From the NCBI GenBank assembly GCA_015345905.1, contig JADDTR010000024.1, positions 62,001 to 126,000 on the forward strand: a stretch of 64,000 nt of DNA. Reading direction: 5' to 3'. Source of the DNA: Aotearoamyces nothofagi. Its lineage: Eukaryota > Ascomycota > Leotiomycetes > Leotiales > Tympanidaceae. The notes beneath the pieces were generated by a model. It worked only from the letters and a program-made list of their open reading frames with translations. It ran no database searches and had not been told where the DNA came from. This document shows, piece by piece, positions 34,427-47,133 of the stretch. Position numbers and translations under genes: made by a program. The stretch's first letter is position 1. Every line of letters begins with the position of its first letter.

Positions 34427-34774
34427 TCAAATCCCCCCTCCTACAGCAGCACACATCAGTCTCCCAACATCCCCACAGCTTAAAACGCAAGAACACAACA
34501 CTCACCAGTCCGTCCCGCAACAACCGTATAATTCTCCTCCCTACTATTCGCCCTCTTCGCAGCCTCGCTGCGCGCCATGACAGCGCGCCATTTCAAGCCC
34601 AGGAACAACGACGCCCCGCCGATGAAGCCCACCACCAGGAGTGGCGTGCGCTGGCGCCTACGTCTCGCAATACCACATGTCAGCAAAAGCACACCTGCCA
34701 ATCCCCAATCCCTCCCAGCAACAGGTGCTCGTAGTGACGTACGAGAAGAAGCTCTGCCGTGGAGCCGTCGCCAT
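34427..34774 (-). CDS. 65-residue single-span membrane microprotein
   Basis: Three exons on the minus strand: 34774-34743, 34657-34506 and 34440-34427; 198 coding bases, 65 residues. Splice sites are GT-AG (donors gtacgt and gtgagt; acceptors cgtag and tgtag). The protein begins MATAPRQSFFSRQRTP, then the hydrophobic segment LLVVGFIGGASLFLGL, a basic stretch KWRAVMARSEAAKR, and ends GRTGGGI. The layout (basic N-terminus, one membrane segment, basic then polar tail) would suit a mitochondrial or ER membrane protein, but this is inference. It resembles small uncharacterised proteins I recall from other filamentous ascomycetes with a similar Gly-rich end. The longest uninterrupted frame lacks an ATG, which explains why simple ORF finding misses it. 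Function unknown. Confidence 0.75.
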
Positions 34775-35607
34775 TTCTTTCTTTCTTTCTTTCTCCTTCC
34801 TTCCCGTCTTCCGCAGACAGCGAATCTGGAATCTGGTATCCGCGTTCCCGGATCTGCGTGAATGGAAGGGATGGCTGAGCTTTCCGTCGATGGGTTTATC
34901 TGTAATAATATAAATATTACACGATATTGTGTAGCGCAATTATCGTGACGACGACGGGAAGAATGAGAAGCAGGAGAAGCAAAGATACAATGGCATCAAG
35001 CGGGGTCACGACAGGAATCTGTGCTGTGGCGTGAGCTCCTTCCCGATTTAGCGGAACCTTCTCGTGCTTCCCCAGCTTTTTGGCGCGAAGCTTGAGCTTG
35101 GACCGCTTTTCTCAACCCGACAATCCTCGTCCCGGCAGCCCGACTTTCTCGCTATGCGGGGCGGGGCGGGGCGGAGAGGGGAGGGTCGGCTAGGATCGGC
35201 TGACTTTGCAGAGGTGGACCTGGAGGACTGCATCGTGGTATATAGATGGGCGTGGATTGATGGGGAAGAGAAGATGGGCTGGAGGATGGGCGTTATATTG
35301 CTGTGATGGGACGGGGGGGAGAGAGAAACTTTGTCTACTGTGGTCCGGCACCGCGATGTCACTTAGGTGTCGAAGAGTTATTCTCTATTTAATGGAGACT
35401 CGGATAGGCATTGAATTATGCAAAATACAGAAGTTCCTATTACCAAGTAGCACCAGCTTTGCGACGATAAGAGCCACCAGGTAGGTATCTGACTACTAAA
35501 ACAAGATGCTTAATCTGACATGCGACCAGCGAAATAAGAAACAAAAGTAAAGTACATTGCTGGCCAAGAGGTATATGTAATCGCCTAGTGCTATGCAGTA
35601 AACACAA
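34775..35607. other. Intergenic, microprotein promoter and 3' side of the channel gene
   Basis: No supported gene. Features are a ttct microsatellite at about 34775-34800 directly upstream of the microprotein ATG, and a ggggc tandem run near 35157-35176. Confidence 0.5.
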
Positions 35608-38600
35608 TTAGTACGAGCTCCCCTTCTTCGTATACGTCCCGATAATCAAATCGCCGGGTGTCTTTCTCTCTCTAGGGACATCACTCTCTCTTTCCGCCAC
35701 TTCTAATTCCTTGCTAGCACGACTTGCTGGCCGACTCTTCCTCCTCGCGACTTTCTTCCCCTTAGCTCTTACTGCTCTCCTATAGTCGCTAGTGTCTGAT
35801 GGCGTGTTACCCTTTACGGGTGAGTTGGTCTGAGTGCGCATCTCCTTGAACTCTCGCATAACCTCCTGGATTCCCTCTTCGAGTGTCTTCATCCTCGCAA
35901 GTAGAAGACGTCCCATCATCCGATCCGTGCTGCTGCCATCGCTACCAGTGCGTTTCGCCATACTGGTTGCCATCGCCATCTGCGTTGCAAAGCTAGCGGG
36001 TATGGCTCCAATTAGATTATTATGGTCAAGGCCCATATCGGATGTGATGTCCATGTCCGATGGCGAGCGCCGATGTCGCACTTGCCTTCGAGCCTGGATG
36101 CGAGAGTCGAGATTGAACATTGCGGCACGGTTCGAAGCAGATTGAAATTGGGAACGAGAAGGCATAATTGGGCGTGGCTTGGCAGTGGCTTCGGTAGAAC
36201 GCTTTGGCGTATTGGCAGCTGTGGTTGTTGGAGTATACTTTGCAGTTGTTGGACGCGTTTTTGGTGATGATGGTGAAGATGAGATCCTCAGAGCATCTGC
36301 CCGGATTGGGTTGTAGAGGATGGTATTGGTAGACAAGGTGCGATCATGAGGACGACGGGAAGGTTTATACTTAGGCGGTGTTTGCGTTCCCATTAGTCTA
36401 GAAGAGCGAGGTCGTTGTGAAGACGATACGGATGAAGAGAGGCGTTGTGCACCGAGTCGAGCTGCGGTTGGGGTGTGGAAATAGTCTTCCTCTTCGCCAT
36501 CACCACCACCAAGCAACCTTTCTCGAGCGTTACTCCGCGTTTCTCTACTGCGCTTGTCAAGGGTCATATTTTCGTCTTCTTCATTCGTAACAAGCTCATC
36601 ATCTCCATCATCTTCAGTTTCGCCCAGACCATCAACAGCAAGCGTCGGTAAATCAGCTGCTGAGTGAGGATGGGGAAAGTCTTGATATCCGCTGGCTCCA
36701 ATAGACACAAAATCTGCGGGATCAGACGTGGCAGATCTTGCGCCAGATAATCTCCTGCTGAGTATATCTCGTTTTATCATATCTGCTTTCTGGGAAGCTT
36801 TCTTATTCCTTTCAAGACGGTTGACAATGGATATATCTTGCTCCGAAGGAGGGCTAGCAATACCCTCGTACTGATTCATCCAGTTGTGCACAACATTTGA
36901 CGTCTTTCTTCGTTCTTGGCTCTTCATCGTGGATCTTAGATTATTTCTTGGTGTTAATCGGAAGACTTCTTCTAGAGCTCTGTCTTTCTGGAAGCCAGCC
37001 ATAGATTCTTGCTTCACACGTATGGATGGGCTAAAAAATCCGGTCCTATTCGCGGGATCTAGGAAAGAAATTGTACGCTGATCTACTCGTCCTCGATTCT
37101 CTATCAAATCTGTCGGTTCGTATACACTCCGAGCTAGGAATATTTTCTCGTACGAAAATATACTGAAGAGGAGTGGGAAATGTGTGACCTTAATGACATA
37201 TCGGTTGATCTTGACAAATTGACGAAATGGCATGACATATCGCAAAGGAGTAAGAATCCATGCTAGAAGATTGGTAGGAGCCATGTAGGAGAACAAGGCA
37301 TCGTTCTTGACCATTGCAATTGTATTGACAGCGAAAAGGAATTGATGCTCTTCGTTGGCGTTAGAAACGATAGCCATAAACGAATTTGTGAGCACAGTGA
37401 TCAGAATCGTGACAATCAAAAAATGACAGATGAAAAGGAACAACGTCAGAATGGCCTTCCCAAGGATATTGTATGTGGGCCAGGCTTCCCACGCAGCGGG
37501 GGCTATCTTAGTTAGTATAGTTTGTGCAGCTGGACATTTCCTATTTGAACTTACTGAAGCCCATTAACACTGCAACGATGTTAGTTAATCCTCGACAATG
37601 TTTCTAAAGGGGGCCTTACTCTGAAATAACGCATACGCAACACCAGCTGCATCATACTCGTTCTTTCCAAATGACAACGTGAATGCAACAAAGAACCCGC
37701 TGCAGCTGATTATGATCAATATGAACACAGCAGCTAGATCAACCGCCATTAGCCTGAATGCGATCAAAAGTTGCGAGAAATAGCGGTAGTGATCTAGGAC
37801 ACTGAAGAGACGAGGAAATAGAAGAACTGCATTGGCAGCTAAAACATCATATGCCATGCTATTCCACTGATGTCTGCCGGTACCAACTAAGAAGATGCCA
37901 TAGAGTCGCATGCAGTAGTAAATGATCAACAAGAGAAGAATCCCAAGGTCAAATGTATTCCAAAAGCTCATAATATAGAGCGAAAAGCCCTGTTCGTTAA
38001 ATCCTACAATCTCATCAAGCATGAATCCGGCACTCCATAGCCAGAAGACAACTTCCAGCAAGGCAATTTCAATCGACCGCTCGCTCAGGACAGCTAGGAA
38101 CAAGCCTAGTAGGACGGCTAACGAACAAGTAGAGAAGAACTGGCGATATCGAGGAACCCGTAGTCTTGATAATTTAAATAGAGATGCGTCTCGAGGATCA
38201 TATAGAGTGACCGTCCTCCTCTGCGATAACTGGACAGCGTCTTGACGCTCTCGTGAGGCTCTAGATTGTAACTTGTCTGGCGAATTTCTAAATTGAGGGC
38301 TACTTTCATGAGTAGCACCATATCCATGAATCTGAGTTGGCTGTTGCGTAGGCGGCTGCCGGTGTAGGTGGTCGGCGGTTGAGTGAAAGACGATAGTTCC
38401 AGCCCATATAGCTTCCAGTTGCTGCACAACGAGAGGATGTGCTAGAAATCGTTTTGCTTGTGCTCGGATAGCGACTTCTAGAGTGGATATTCGGGCTGCA
38501 GCTGGCATTGCCTTGTTTCTTGCCTCTCTACCTAACCTGATAGACGTATCGGTATCTTGAAGTAAACCTTGCAACGGAAAGAAACTAGAGTTGACGGTTA

Positions 38601-39370
38601 ATAAGGTTTAAGTCGATGATCTGCCCTATCTTGCTCAACTTACTCATAGGAGAGAGCATCAATCAACTCCCGTATATTGTACTCCTTTAATAACTTGATT
38701 GCAAGAAGTTCACAAACCATGGCTCTTGTACGGCTATTTCCAGCATTCCCTGGGTTCATGTGGCCCTCCTTTCCAAATTGCAAGCAGTTCGCCATCAACG
38801 CATATAGGGTAGCTCTAGAAAAATGCGAGGTTCGGATCTGCTGCTGCATAGGCTTAACAAGAAATTGTGATACCTGCGGGGATCTTAGTTGGTCATATGT
38901 CAAGGTCGTCTCACATCTAGAAACAATGATAAGTCGGATCGCATGAGTAAGATTGTAAACAGGGAGGCCATCTAGAGTATAACGGTCAGCACACACAGGC
39001 CTGAGCATAAGGGATGAAAGTAGTCTTCAATCACCGGGAGTCTCTATGGCCTGAGATGAGACTTACCAAGGTATGCAGCGGAGAAGATTGGCAGAAGAGG
39101 TGTTGTGTCTGCACCATCCTCATCGCCGTCGTGGTCTTCATGGGGCTCGTCATCATCTTCCTCATGATTGTCATGGCCATAATGGCCTCCTTCTCCTTCA
39201 GTCTCTTCGTCGTTATCTTCCGTCTCCGTCCAATCTGCTGCTGAATTTCGAACTCCACGAGTATCTTCTCGAGCAATGATCGGACTCGATTCGTCAATAA
39301 AGCGAGAGGAAGGGGTTTGCTGTTTGTGAACGCGTCGCCCATGCTTTGGCCGCAATAACGACGACAGCAT
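35608..39370 (-). CDS. TRP-type vacuolar cation channel (Yvc1-like)
   Basis: Five exons on the minus strand: 39370-39067, 38971-38644, 38584-37620, 37569-37555 and 37502-35608; 3507 coding bases, 1168 residues. TRPY/Yvc1-type channels release Ca2+ from the vacuole on stretch or Ca2+. Residues 1-100 are acidic with an Asp/Glu/His cluster. The conserved N-terminal domain follows (LPVYNLTHAIRLIIVSRCET, YDQLRSPQVSQFLVKPM, ANCLQFGKEGH). Membrane segments run from about 350 to 610 and include LIAFRLMAVDLAAVFILIII. The pore-side sequence ends YALFQMLMGFTPAAWEAW and crosses two introns around a 15-base microexon. The last 500 residues are cytosolic, Ser/Arg-rich, with a coiled coil (ARMKTLEEGIQEVMREFKEM). 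Much longer than yeast Yvc1 (675) but usual for the filamentous-fungal group. Confidence 0.9.
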
Positions 39371-40292
39371 CCTGAAAGTTCTCCACTACAACAATCCTAG
39401 CCCTGCAGACTCAGGAAGACTGTAGCGGTCAGGACGCTTGATAATCGCCACCCAGAGACATCTACAGCAGCATATACAAGATCCCCAAGATAAGGCGTAT
39501 CGAGCCCCGACGCGTCGGGATTATTTAAGGATGGGAGAAGGGCCACTAGACAATTCACTGCGGAAGGCAGGCCTGAAGGAGAGGTGTTTCGAGATGGAGA
39601 CCAGAGCATGCGTCCTCTTCTCCCTTATCTCGAAGATCGCCAGGCCTCCCTCTGCAGAATGGTGTGCTGCAGCCCACCTGCACGTAGATCTGGGAGATGC
39701 ACTGTTGAGATACCATTGGCCAATCACACGGCTCGCATTCTGCATGCTCCCTTTTCGGTCATGCAAGGCTGCCAGGCCTCGCAAGGTGTACTGGGCAATG
39801 AGATCACACCGCAATCCTCACGGAGACATGATTCTGAGTCTTCACCAGCCGAAGCTTGACTTTTCAGTATATATTTGATATGTCTAATACTAGGGCATTG
39901 CACCACACTGCAAGCCGGGCATATCACAATTCTGATTGCCCTTTTACTTATTGTTTTTACTCATTGCGACATTTTGCGCCAAATGAACCTTGCCGCCTCC
40001 GGTCCTTAGCCGTCCAATCAGCAAGGCCTTACCGAATTAAGCTCATTCAGCAGATCAGCAAGGTTCATCAAAATTTTGGCAGAACGCGTGAATTATTTTC
40101 TTTACTCTTCTTCAATTTATCCTTCACTTTGCTTCGCACAAACGCTGCATCGTTGGAACTGTTGTGCTCTGATGTTCGTCTTGCTCAATTGGCCACATCA
40201 CTTTGTCACTGGGTGACTCTATCTCGAGGCCTTTTCCGGGGTTCGGAAGCTACAGCGTTCAAAGCCGACAAACTTGTCTTTATCCCCTCGAA
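39371..40292. promoter_or_regulatory. Divergent intergenic region, channel / pyrimidine enzyme
   Basis: About 920 bases between two divergent start codons. Short open frames (for example 39438-39878) overlap on both strands and show no family features, so I leave them out. Both promoters must be here. No specific site is claimed. Confidence 0.5.
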
Positions 40293-43200
40293 ATGTCGAC
40301 ACGAGACGTCGAGATGGCACCAATGCCATATCCCCCAGTATCTGCCCAGCTGCCCAATTCCCAAGATGAAGGACTCGTAAGCCTTGAGCTCGAAGATGGC
40401 GTTGTCTATCAGGGTTATAGTTTTGGCGCGCGTAAAAGCGTTGCTGGAGAATTGGTTTTTCAAACTGGCATGGTTGGGTACCCAGAATCAGTCACAGACC
40501 CTTCATATCGTGGCCAAATTCTGGTCATCACTTTCCCTCTGGTCGGAAATTATGGTGTGCCATCTCGCGAAACGATGGACGAGCTGATGAAAGACCTGCC
40601 TGCGCATTTCGAAGCGTCGGAAATACACATCGCAGGACTTGTCGTAGCATCCTATACGGGCGAAGATTATTCTCATTATCTCGCCACATCATCTCTGGGC
40701 ACATGGCTTAAAGAACAAGGTGTCCCGGCAATATATGGAGTAGACACGAGGGCTTTGACGAAAAGAATTCGAAATGAAGGAAGTATGCTCGGACGACTAC
40801 TGATGCAGAAACAAAACCTCACAAATGGGCACTCCGCTTCTCTAGTATCGTCAGCGAACTGGCGAGATGGCTTTGAAGCTATAGATTGGATCAACCCAAA
40901 TGCAAAGAATCTCGTAGCAGATGGTGAGTCTATACTCGAATGACCCTTTGTGAACATATCTGACATGTATATAAGTCTCTATCAAGGCTCCTAAACTCTA
41001 TCATCCCGATCCATCGAATGCCCTCAAACATCCCTCCGGTAGACCCATACGTGTGTTATGTCTTGATGTTGGTCTCAAATATAACCAATTGCGTTGCTTC
41101 CTCAAACGTGGGGTTGAAGTACTCGTCTGCCCTTGGAATTACGACTTCCCCGCCCTTGCTGGTAAAAATTATGACGGCCTTTTTATATCAAATGGTCCCG
41201 GAGACCCTGCTATAATGACAGAGACTGTGGAACATATTCAATCAGCGCTGGAGGAGAATCGCACACCAATTTTTGGTATTTGTCTTGGTCACCAACTCCT
41301 CGCTAGAGCAGCAGGCGCAAGCACGAAGAAAATGAAATTTGGAAACCGCGGCCATAATATCCCATGTACCAATATGTTGACGGGTCAATGCCACATTACT
41401 TCGCAGAACCATGGGTTCGAGGTCGATGTTCAGAGCTTGCCAGTAGAGTGGAGCGAACTCTTTGTCAATGCCAATGATGGTAGTAACGAAGGTATTAGAC
41501 ATGGCACTAAACCATACTTCAGTGTGCAATTTCACCCTGAAAGCACTCCTGGTCCTCGGGATACCGAATTCCTCTTTGATGTCTTCATAGACACCATTCA
41601 GGCGACACTCAAAGATACAAAGCTTCTAGAAGCACCTGTAAAGTTCCCAGGTGGGGATGCAGCTGAAACCGAAAGACTCAATCCCAAAGTTGATGTCAAG
41701 AAAGTACTTGTTCTCGGTAGTGGTGGACTCAGTATCGGCCAGGCCGGAGAATTTGATTACTCTGGAAGCCAGGCAATCAAAGCTCTCAAGGAGGAGGGTA
41801 TCTACACTGTGCTCATTAACCCTAACATCGCCACTATTCAAACTTCCAAAGGATTGGCCGATAAGGTATATTTCTTGCCTGTCACTGCGGAGTTTGTTCG
41901 AAAGGTCATTGTCTATGAGCGTCCGGATGCTATATACGTCACATTCGGTGGCCAAACAGCCTTGCAGGTCGGTATTCAATTGAAGGATGAATTCGAGGAG
42001 CTCGGTGTTAAGGTTCTCGGAACGCCAATCGATACTATCATAACGACTGAAGATCGAGAGCTTTTCGCTCGAAGCATGGAATCTATTGGCGAAAAATGTG
42101 CAAAGTCTGCTTCCGCAAGCACAGTTGAGGAAGCCATGCGGGTGGTCAAGGACATCGGATTTCCGGTCATTGTTCGAGCTGCCTATGCCTTGGGAGGTCT
42201 TGGGAGTGGTTTCGCAGATAATGAAGCCCAGCTTTTGGATCTCTGCAACAAGGCATTCGCTGCCAGTCCTCAAGTTCTCATTGAGCGCAGTATGAAAGGA
42301 TGGAAAGAAATTGAGTACGAAGTTGTGAGAGACGCAAGAGATAACTGCATTACTGTTTGCAACATGGAGAATTTCGATCCTCTAGGTATCCATACTGGAG
42401 ATTCGATCGTTGTTGCACCTTCGCAGACTCTATCCGACGAGGATTACAACATGCTGCGAACAACTGCCGTCAATGTTATTCGCCATCTCGGCGTTGTCGG
42501 AGAGTGTAATATTCAATACGCTCTAAACCCCTTCTCCAGAGAATACTGCATTATCGAAGTCAACGCAAGATTGTCTCGTTCTTCTGCATTGGCTTCAAAA
42601 GCCACTGGCTATCCCTTGGCATTTATTGCTGCCAAATTGGGTCTAGGTATTCCATTGAACAAGATCTCGAACTCTGTCACGAAGGTTACATGTGCCTGCT
42701 TTGAACCTTCCCTAGATTATGTCGTGGTAAAGATGCCAAGATGGGATTTGAAGAAGTTCACCCGTGTTTCCACTCAACTTGGATCTTCAATGAAGAGTGT
42801 TGGTGAAGTTATGAGTATCGGAAGGACGTTTGAAGAAGCCATTCAGAAGGCTATCCGAGCAATCGACTTCCATAACTTGGGTTTCAACGACACCAAGGCT
42901 CTGATGTCTATTGATGATGAGCTTCAGACGCCATCGGACCAACGGCTGTTTGCAATCGCCAATGCTATGCACTCTGGATACTCTGTAGAGAAGATTTGGG
43001 AGATGACTAAGATCGACAAATGGTTCTTGAGTAAATTGAAGGGTCTAAACGACTTTGGCAAGATGATGACCACCTACAATGCAACCACTATCTCCACAAG
43101 TCTCCTCAGGCAAGCGAAGCAACTTGGATTCTGCGATCGTCAACTAGCAAAATTCTGGAGTTCTAACGAACTGGCCGTACGAAGACTTCGTTTGGAACAT

Positions 43201-46200
43201 GGCATCATGCCATTCGTGAAGCAAATTGATACCGTCGCTGCTGAGTTCCCTGCATTCACAAACTACTTATATATGACATACAATGGCTCTGAGCATGATA
43301 TTAAATTCGACGATCATGGTGTCATGGTTCTTGGCTCAGGTGTTTATCGTATCGGATCTTCCGTTGAATTCGATTGGTGTTCGGTTAGAGCCATTCGAAC
43401 TCTGCGTGAATCAGGATTCAAGACTGTCATGGTGAACTATAACCCAGAAACGGTTAGTACTGATTACGATGAAGCGGACAGGCTCTACTTTGAAAATATC
43501 AACCTTGAGACAATTTTGGATATTTATGAGCTTGAGTCTTCAAGTGGAGTTATGATTGCGATGGGTGGACAAACACCTAACAACATCGCACTACCTCTAC
43601 ATCGTTTGAATGTTAAAGTTCTCGGAACATCTCCTGAGATGATTGATACTGCTGAGAACCGCTATAAGTTCTCCCGAATGCTGGACAGAATTGGAGTTGA
43701 TCAACCAACGTGGAAGGAATTGACAAGCTTTGAGGAGGCTAAGCACTTTTGTAACAAAGTCTCATACCCTGTGCTTGTACGCCCTTCATATGTACTGTCC
43801 GGTGCTGCTATGAACACTGTGTACTCAGAAGCCGATCTTGAGGCATATTTGAAACAGGCCGCCGAAGTTTCGCGAGAACATCCAGTGGTCATCACTAAAT
43901 ATATCGAAAATGCCAAAGAAATCGAGATGGATGCAGTTGCTAAGCGTGGTGAAATGGTCGGACATTTCATCTCTGAGCACGTAGAGAATGCTGGTGTTCA
44001 CTCTGGTGATGCTACATTGATTTTGCCGCCACAAGATCTGGAAGAAACCACAATTCAACGAATTGAGGAGGCTACCAGCAAAATTGGACGTGCTCTGAAT
44101 ATCACTGGACCTTTCAACATCCAATTCATCGCAAAGGACAATGATATCAAAGTTATTGAATGTAACGTCAGAGCCTCCAGATCTTTCCCATTTATCTCTA
44201 AAGTCATGGGCGTGGATCTCATCGAGATGGCTACTCAGGCTATCATGGATGTTCCATTTGTGCCATATCCACCGACTGATCTTGCACTTGGCACTGTTGG
44301 TGTAAAAGTTCCTCAGTTCAGCTTCTCTAGACTTTCAGGCGCAGATCCTGTGCTTGGTGTAGAGATGGCATCAACTGGAGAGGTTGCCTGTTTCGGTAAG
44401 GACAAGTACGAAGCATACATCAAAGCGTTAATATCTACCGGCTTTAAACTTCCAAAACGGAATATCCTTCTCTCCATCGGATCTTTCAAAGACAAGAACG
44501 AAATGCTTCCTTCAATTATTAAACTCCAAACATTAGGATACAAGCTATTCGCTACAGCCGGAACTGCTGATTTCTTACAAGAACATGGTGTCACAGTTCA
44601 ATACCTTGAAATCTTGGCTCAGGATCAAGATGATCAGAAGTCGGAGTTCTCCTTGACGCAGCATCTTGCCAACAACATGATAGATTTGTACATCAACTTG
44701 CCATCGAGCAACCGCTACAGACGACCAGCAAACTATATGAGCAAGGGCTATATGACAAGAAGAATGGCTGTGGACTACCAGACTCCGCTAGTTACCAACG
44801 TTAAGAACGCAAAGATCCTCATTGAGGCTATTGCTAGACACTTTGATCTAGATATTAGTATCCGTGATTACCAGACAAGCCATCGCTCGGTTTTTCTACC
44901 TGGGCTCATTAATATTGCGGCATTTGTACCAGGTGTAGCTACCCCAGGTAGCCGTGACATTCAGGTTGTTACCAAGGCCTCAATCGCAGCAGGTTTCAGC
45001 ATGATCCGTATCATGCCTCTAGGGCTGGATGACTCTATCACCGATGCTCGAGCATTAAAGACCGCTCAAGCGAATTCCAAGTGTGGATCAAGTTGTGACT
45101 ACAATTTCTCAGTAGCTGCCACCTCTGACAATGCTGATCAGATCAGTAAAGTTACTGGCGAGGTCGGCGCTCTCTTTATACCCTTCAACCATCTGTCAGA
45201 CAATATCAATAAAGTTGCTGCAGTCACTGCTCACTTCGGTGCCTGGCCCAACTTCAAGCCTATCATTACGGACGCAAAAATGACGGATTTGGCTTCAATA
45301 TTGCTACTTGCTAGTCTACACGGTAGAAAGATCCACGTTACTAGTGTGACTACGAAAGACGACATTGAATTGATCGCTTTGAGCAAGGAGAAGGGTCTGA
45401 AGGTCACCTGTGATGTTTCGGTTTATGCTCTCTTCCTTTCGCAAGACGAGTATCCGAAATGCCAGTTCCTCCCTTCTGCTGCTGATCAGAAGGCTCTTTG
45501 GGAAAATATGAACGTTATCGATGTTTTCTCCGTTGGTAGTATTCCCTATCAGCTTGCTCACGCCATGGGAGAGGAGGTTACAGCTGCAGTTGGAATCGCA
45601 GACACATTGCCTCTTTTATTCTCTGCTATGGCTGATGGTAGACTAACGGTCGATGGCATCAAGCAGCGCTTACACGATAACCCAATAGAGATTTTTGAGC
45701 TTCATGAACAACACGGAGCCTCTGTGGAGGTTGAGATTGATAGGCCTTACACAACCGCCCCAACATCTGTATGGTCACCTTTCGTCGGAAAGGTCATGCG
45801 TGGCGCTGTCCAAAGAGTTACCTTCCAAGGAAAGACTGCCTGCTTAGATGGCGAGGTGTGCAGTGATGGTGCTGAGGGTAGAGATATGTCTTCGCATACG
45901 CTTATTCCAGCGTCACCTGTTATCAAAGCTCAAATCCAGTCGCCGTTGCAAAGCCCCCGACAAGAGAGTTCTCCTAAGAATACTAGGACGTCTCTTCTTG
46001 GAGCACCTGCAGTCCGTCCATTCAATAGACAAAAGTTCTCTGATGGGTCTATAATTGCAGCACAATATCCAGTCAGAGGATCTGCAGTTTCTGAAGACTT
46101 TGGGTCGACCTTGTTTCAACAACCAACCCTTTCCCCATCGTTAAAGTCACTCCTTGCACAATCGCCATTCAAGAACCAGCATATTCTGACGGTGAACCAG

Positions 46201-47133
46201 TTCAAGCGACAAGATCTGCACTTACTGTTCACGGTCGCTCAAGAGATGAGACTCGGTGTGCAACGAGAGGGTGTTTTAGATATTCTCAAAGGTCGTGTCC
46301 TTTGCACCATGTTTTATGAACCTTCTACCCGGACATCTGCTTCCTTTGATACAGCTATGCAACGTCTAGGTGGTCGAACCGTTGCCATTGCTACCCAGCA
46401 GTCCAGCATGATCAAGGGCGAGAGTCTCCAAGACAGCATCCGTACTCTAGGATGCTATGCTGATGCAATTGTGCTGAGGCATCCTGATGGAGCTTCTGCT
46501 GATATCGCAGCGAAGTTCTCTCTAGTTCCAGTCATCAATGGAGGAAATGGCAGTAGAGAGCACCCAACCCAAGCATTCCTAGACCTCTACACTATCCGTG
46601 AGGAACTAGGAACCGTCACTGGTCTCACCATCACCTTCACTGGTGATCTCCGCTTCGGCCGGCCAGTTCACTCCCTTGTCAAGCTCCTTCAACACTACGA
46701 TGTCCAGATTCAACTTGTCTCCCCAGCCGCACTAGCTCTCCCAACCGAGCTCCTCAACATGCTCAAAGCCTCTGGCCAGCTGATCGCCGTGTCTACTTCT
46801 CTAACGCCCGAGATTGTCGCCCGTAGCGACGTTCTCTATTGTACGCGCGTGCAGAAAGAGCGATTCGAAAATGTTGATGAGTATGAAAGTCTTAAGGATA
46901 GTTTCATTATCGATAACAAGACCTTGAAGAATGCGAAGGCGCAGATGATTGTGATGCATCCACTCCCTAGGAATGCAGAGATTGGAGAAGAGGTTGATTT
47001 CGATCAAAGGGCTGCATATTTTAGACAGGTAAGTCTCATTGCACCATACTGTAGAAGAGAAACTAACAATCTTTAGATGAGATATGGCCTGTACTGCCGC
47101 ATGGCTCTTCTGGCATTGGTCATGGCCCCTTAG
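40293..47133 (+). CDS. URA2: Multifunctional carbamoyl-phosphate synthase / aspartate transcarbamylase
   Basis: Three exons (40293-40923, 40976-47028, 47077-47133), 2246 residues, matching Ura2/PyrABCN (2214-2275). It makes carbamoyl phosphate from glutamine, bicarbonate and ATP, then carbamoyl aspartate, the first steps of UMP synthesis. Order: small CPSase domain; class I glutamine amidotransferase (nucleophile Cys in GICLGHQ, about 313, and FHPES); CPSase large chain from [20 protein letters not shown] (about 455) to a regulatory MGS-like domain (about 1373-1470); a dihydroorotase-like domain ([12 protein letters not shown], about 1515) lacking the metal-binding HxH, hence inactive as in all fungi; a Ser/Pro linker; ATCase (about 1944-2240) with STRTSASFD. 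Exon 3 supplies [21 protein letters not shown] feedback is known for the family. Confidence 0.98.

Noticed and set aside
39438-39878. 146-codon open frame between the channel and pyrimidine genes
   Set aside because: Overlapping frames on both strands are equally long and no domain is visible; a promoter region is the simpler reading.
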